From Niastella yeongjuensis (GTDB lineage Bacteria; Bacteroidota; Bacteroidia; Chitinophagales; Chitinophagaceae): 64,000 nucleotides of DNA. How positions within the stretch are numbered: the stretch's first letter is position 1; the number at the start of each line of letters is the position of its first letter. The notes below the pieces were generated by a model. The model ran no database searches and was not told the origin of the DNA. It saw nothing but the letters and a program-made list of their open reading frames with translations. Shown in pieces: positions 62,966-64,000 of the stretch. Position numbers and translations under genes: made by a program. The stretch is from positions 682,001 to 746,000 of the forward strand of contig NZ_FOCZ01000002.1 in NCBI RefSeq assembly GCF_900110245.1, given 5' to 3'.

Positions 62966-64000
62966 ATGACCACAAGAATTACGTTTGTAGTCCTATCCCT
63001 CATTTTGCCCATTTTTCTATTCGCACAATCAAGACAAATTAAAGGAGCAGTCACCGATGACAAAGGTTCGCCTCTTTCCGGTGTAAGTGTGTTGGTAAAA
63101 GGCACACACAATGGTTCCACAACCGATGGTACCGGTAAATTTATTTTTACCGTTCCCGGAGAATCGGGAAAAGTGACGTTGGTATTCAGCTACCTGGGTT
63201 ATAAACAGCTGGAGACTACTGCCGACGGCATCAATTCCATTACCATTCAACTGCAAAAAGAAGACAACAGTCTTGAAGATGTAGTGGTGATCGGTTATGG
63301 TACTGCCAAGAAAAAAGACCTGACCGGTTCTGTTTCTTCCGTAACGTCAAAAGACCTGAAAGATGTACCGGTAAACAGTGTGGCTGAAGCATTGGCCGGC
63401 CGCCTGGCAGGTGTACAGGTAAGCACTACTGAAGGCCGGCCCGGTGCCGACATTTTGATACGGGTGCGTGGCGGCGGCTCCATTTCACAGGACAACTCAC
63501 CCCTGTACATTGTAGATGGTATTCCACTCGAGAATGCGCTCTCCATCATTTCACCACAGGAAATTGAAAGCATAAACGTGCTGAAGGATGCGGCTTCAAC
63601 AGCGGTGTATGGAGCCCGTGGCGCCAATGGCGTGGTAGTGATCACCACCAAGGGCGGAAGGGATATGAAAACCCGCGTAACCTATGATGGTTATGCCGGG
63701 GTGCGCAAGATCGTAAACAAGCTGGATGTAATGAACCCGTATGAGTTTATCATGTATCAATACCAGCGTTACAATGGCAGTGCCGATGACCGTACTGCAT
63801 TTGAAAAAACATATGGCCGCTGGGAAGATCTGGATATATATAAGAACATGCCATTTACCGACTGGCAGGATGAAGTGTTTGGCCGTAATGCGATGAACAA
63901 TACCCATGTGGTTGGCGTAACAGGCGGTTCAAAAGCTTCTACCTTTAACTTAACGCTCAGTAATACAAAAGAAGATGGCATCATGCTGGAATCGGGTTTC
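62966..64000 (+). CDS. SusC/RagA-type TonB-dependent transporter, N-terminal part (3' truncated by window)
   Basis: The frame from ATG 62966 is open to the window end, giving 345 residues. A signal peptide (TRITFVVLSLILPIFLFAQ) is followed by the CNA-B-like domain (IKGAVTDDKGSPLSGVSVLV) and plug (LAGRLAGVQVSTTEGRPGAD, SPLYIVDGIPLENALSI, NVLKDAASTAVYGARGANG). It is a paralogue of the transporter at 57573, collinear over the visible part. A SusD gene is expected beyond the window. The shared element upstream suggests common control with the first unit. Confidence 0.95.
   Translation, partial: MTTRITFVVLSLILPIFLFAQSRQIKGAVTDDKGSPLSGVSVLVKGTHNGSTTDGTGKFIFTVPGESGKVTLVFSYLGYKQLETTADGINSITIQLQKEDNSLEDVVVIGYGTAKKKDLTGSVSSVTSKDLKDVPVNSVAEALAGRLAGVQVSTTEGRPGADILIRVRGGGSISQDNSPLYIVDGIPLENALSIISPQEIESINVLKDAASTAVYGARGANGVVVITTKGGRDMKTRVTYDGYAGVRKIVNKLDVMNPYEFIMYQYQRYNGSADDRTAFEKTYGRWEDLDIYKNMPFTDWQDEVFGRNAMNNTHVVGVTGGSKASTFNLTLSNTKEDGIMLESGF

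Overview
The window looks like a chromosomal segment of a Bacteroidota bacterium, most likely family Chitinophagaceae (Niastella/Chitinophaga-like). The grounds are SusC/SusD pairs, a protein ending in a T9SS-like sorting domain, Bacteroidota-type nitrite/nitrate assimilation genes, moderate G+C and A/T-rich spacers without clear Shine-Dalgarno sequences. No rRNA, tRNA, CRISPR array, transposase or phage gene was seen.

Region 1 (1 to about 37,000) is a large polysaccharide biosynthesis and export locus, almost entirely on the + strand. It starts inside a UDP-sugar dehydrogenase gene. A UDP-HexNAc 4-epimerase, a Wza-type export lipoprotein, a Wzc-type copolymerase/tyrosine kinase and a PglK/MsbA-like ABC transporter follow. 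Next come sugar-modifying genes (DegT aminotransferases, WbqC, a GNAT-GT2 fusion), four GT2 genes in two tandem pairs, an FkbM methyltransferase, several GT4 enzymes, a Wzy-like membrane protein and a deacetylase. A second block (22,550-32,620) has a GT4, a PglC-like initiating phosphosugar transferase, PglD/PglE/PglF-like genes for a diamino or N-acylated amino sugar, and two paralogous polysaccharide deacetylases around a hexapeptide acyltransferase. After a terminator lies a 1274-residue exported protein (Tat-like signal, G8-like and beta-helix region, PA14, four PKD domains, T9SS-like tail). A 30-codon membrane micro-ORF overlaps its start codon.

Region 2 (37,100-38,500) is a spacer with short repeats, a YtxH-like protein and a siderophore-type N-acyltransferase.

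Region 3 (38,800-53,000) is an assimilatory nitrate/nitrite module. On the - strand are cobA (siroheme) and a Crp/Fnr regulator with an N-terminal cysteine cluster. Divergent from them are nirB, nirD, an alginate-export-type porin, a NarK/NasA transporter, and a nitrate reductase fused to its own FAD/NAD and BFD [2Fe-2S] reductase. A sulfite/nitrite-reductase-like protein without the siroheme/Fe-S cysteines but with a C-terminal rubredoxin follows, then a SelW-like CxxC protein and mobA. Together they cover uptake, reduction of nitrate to ammonium, and supply of both cofactors. A TAACGRTTG...CCTGC element recurs upstream of nirB, nirD and the porin gene.

Region 4 (53,100-64,000) has a MocR-type regulator, rpiA, a LacI-type regulator and two SusC/SusD-type glycan uptake units; the second SusC runs off the window. 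A 22-bp sequence is repeated exactly upstream of both SusC genes, the first copy lying in the lacI-side promoter region, and is a candidate operator. Two structures are not explained by genes: a 21-bp tandem array with helically phased A-tracts between rpiA and lacI, and short 7-bp-period quasi-repeats with different consensus sequences in several spacers.
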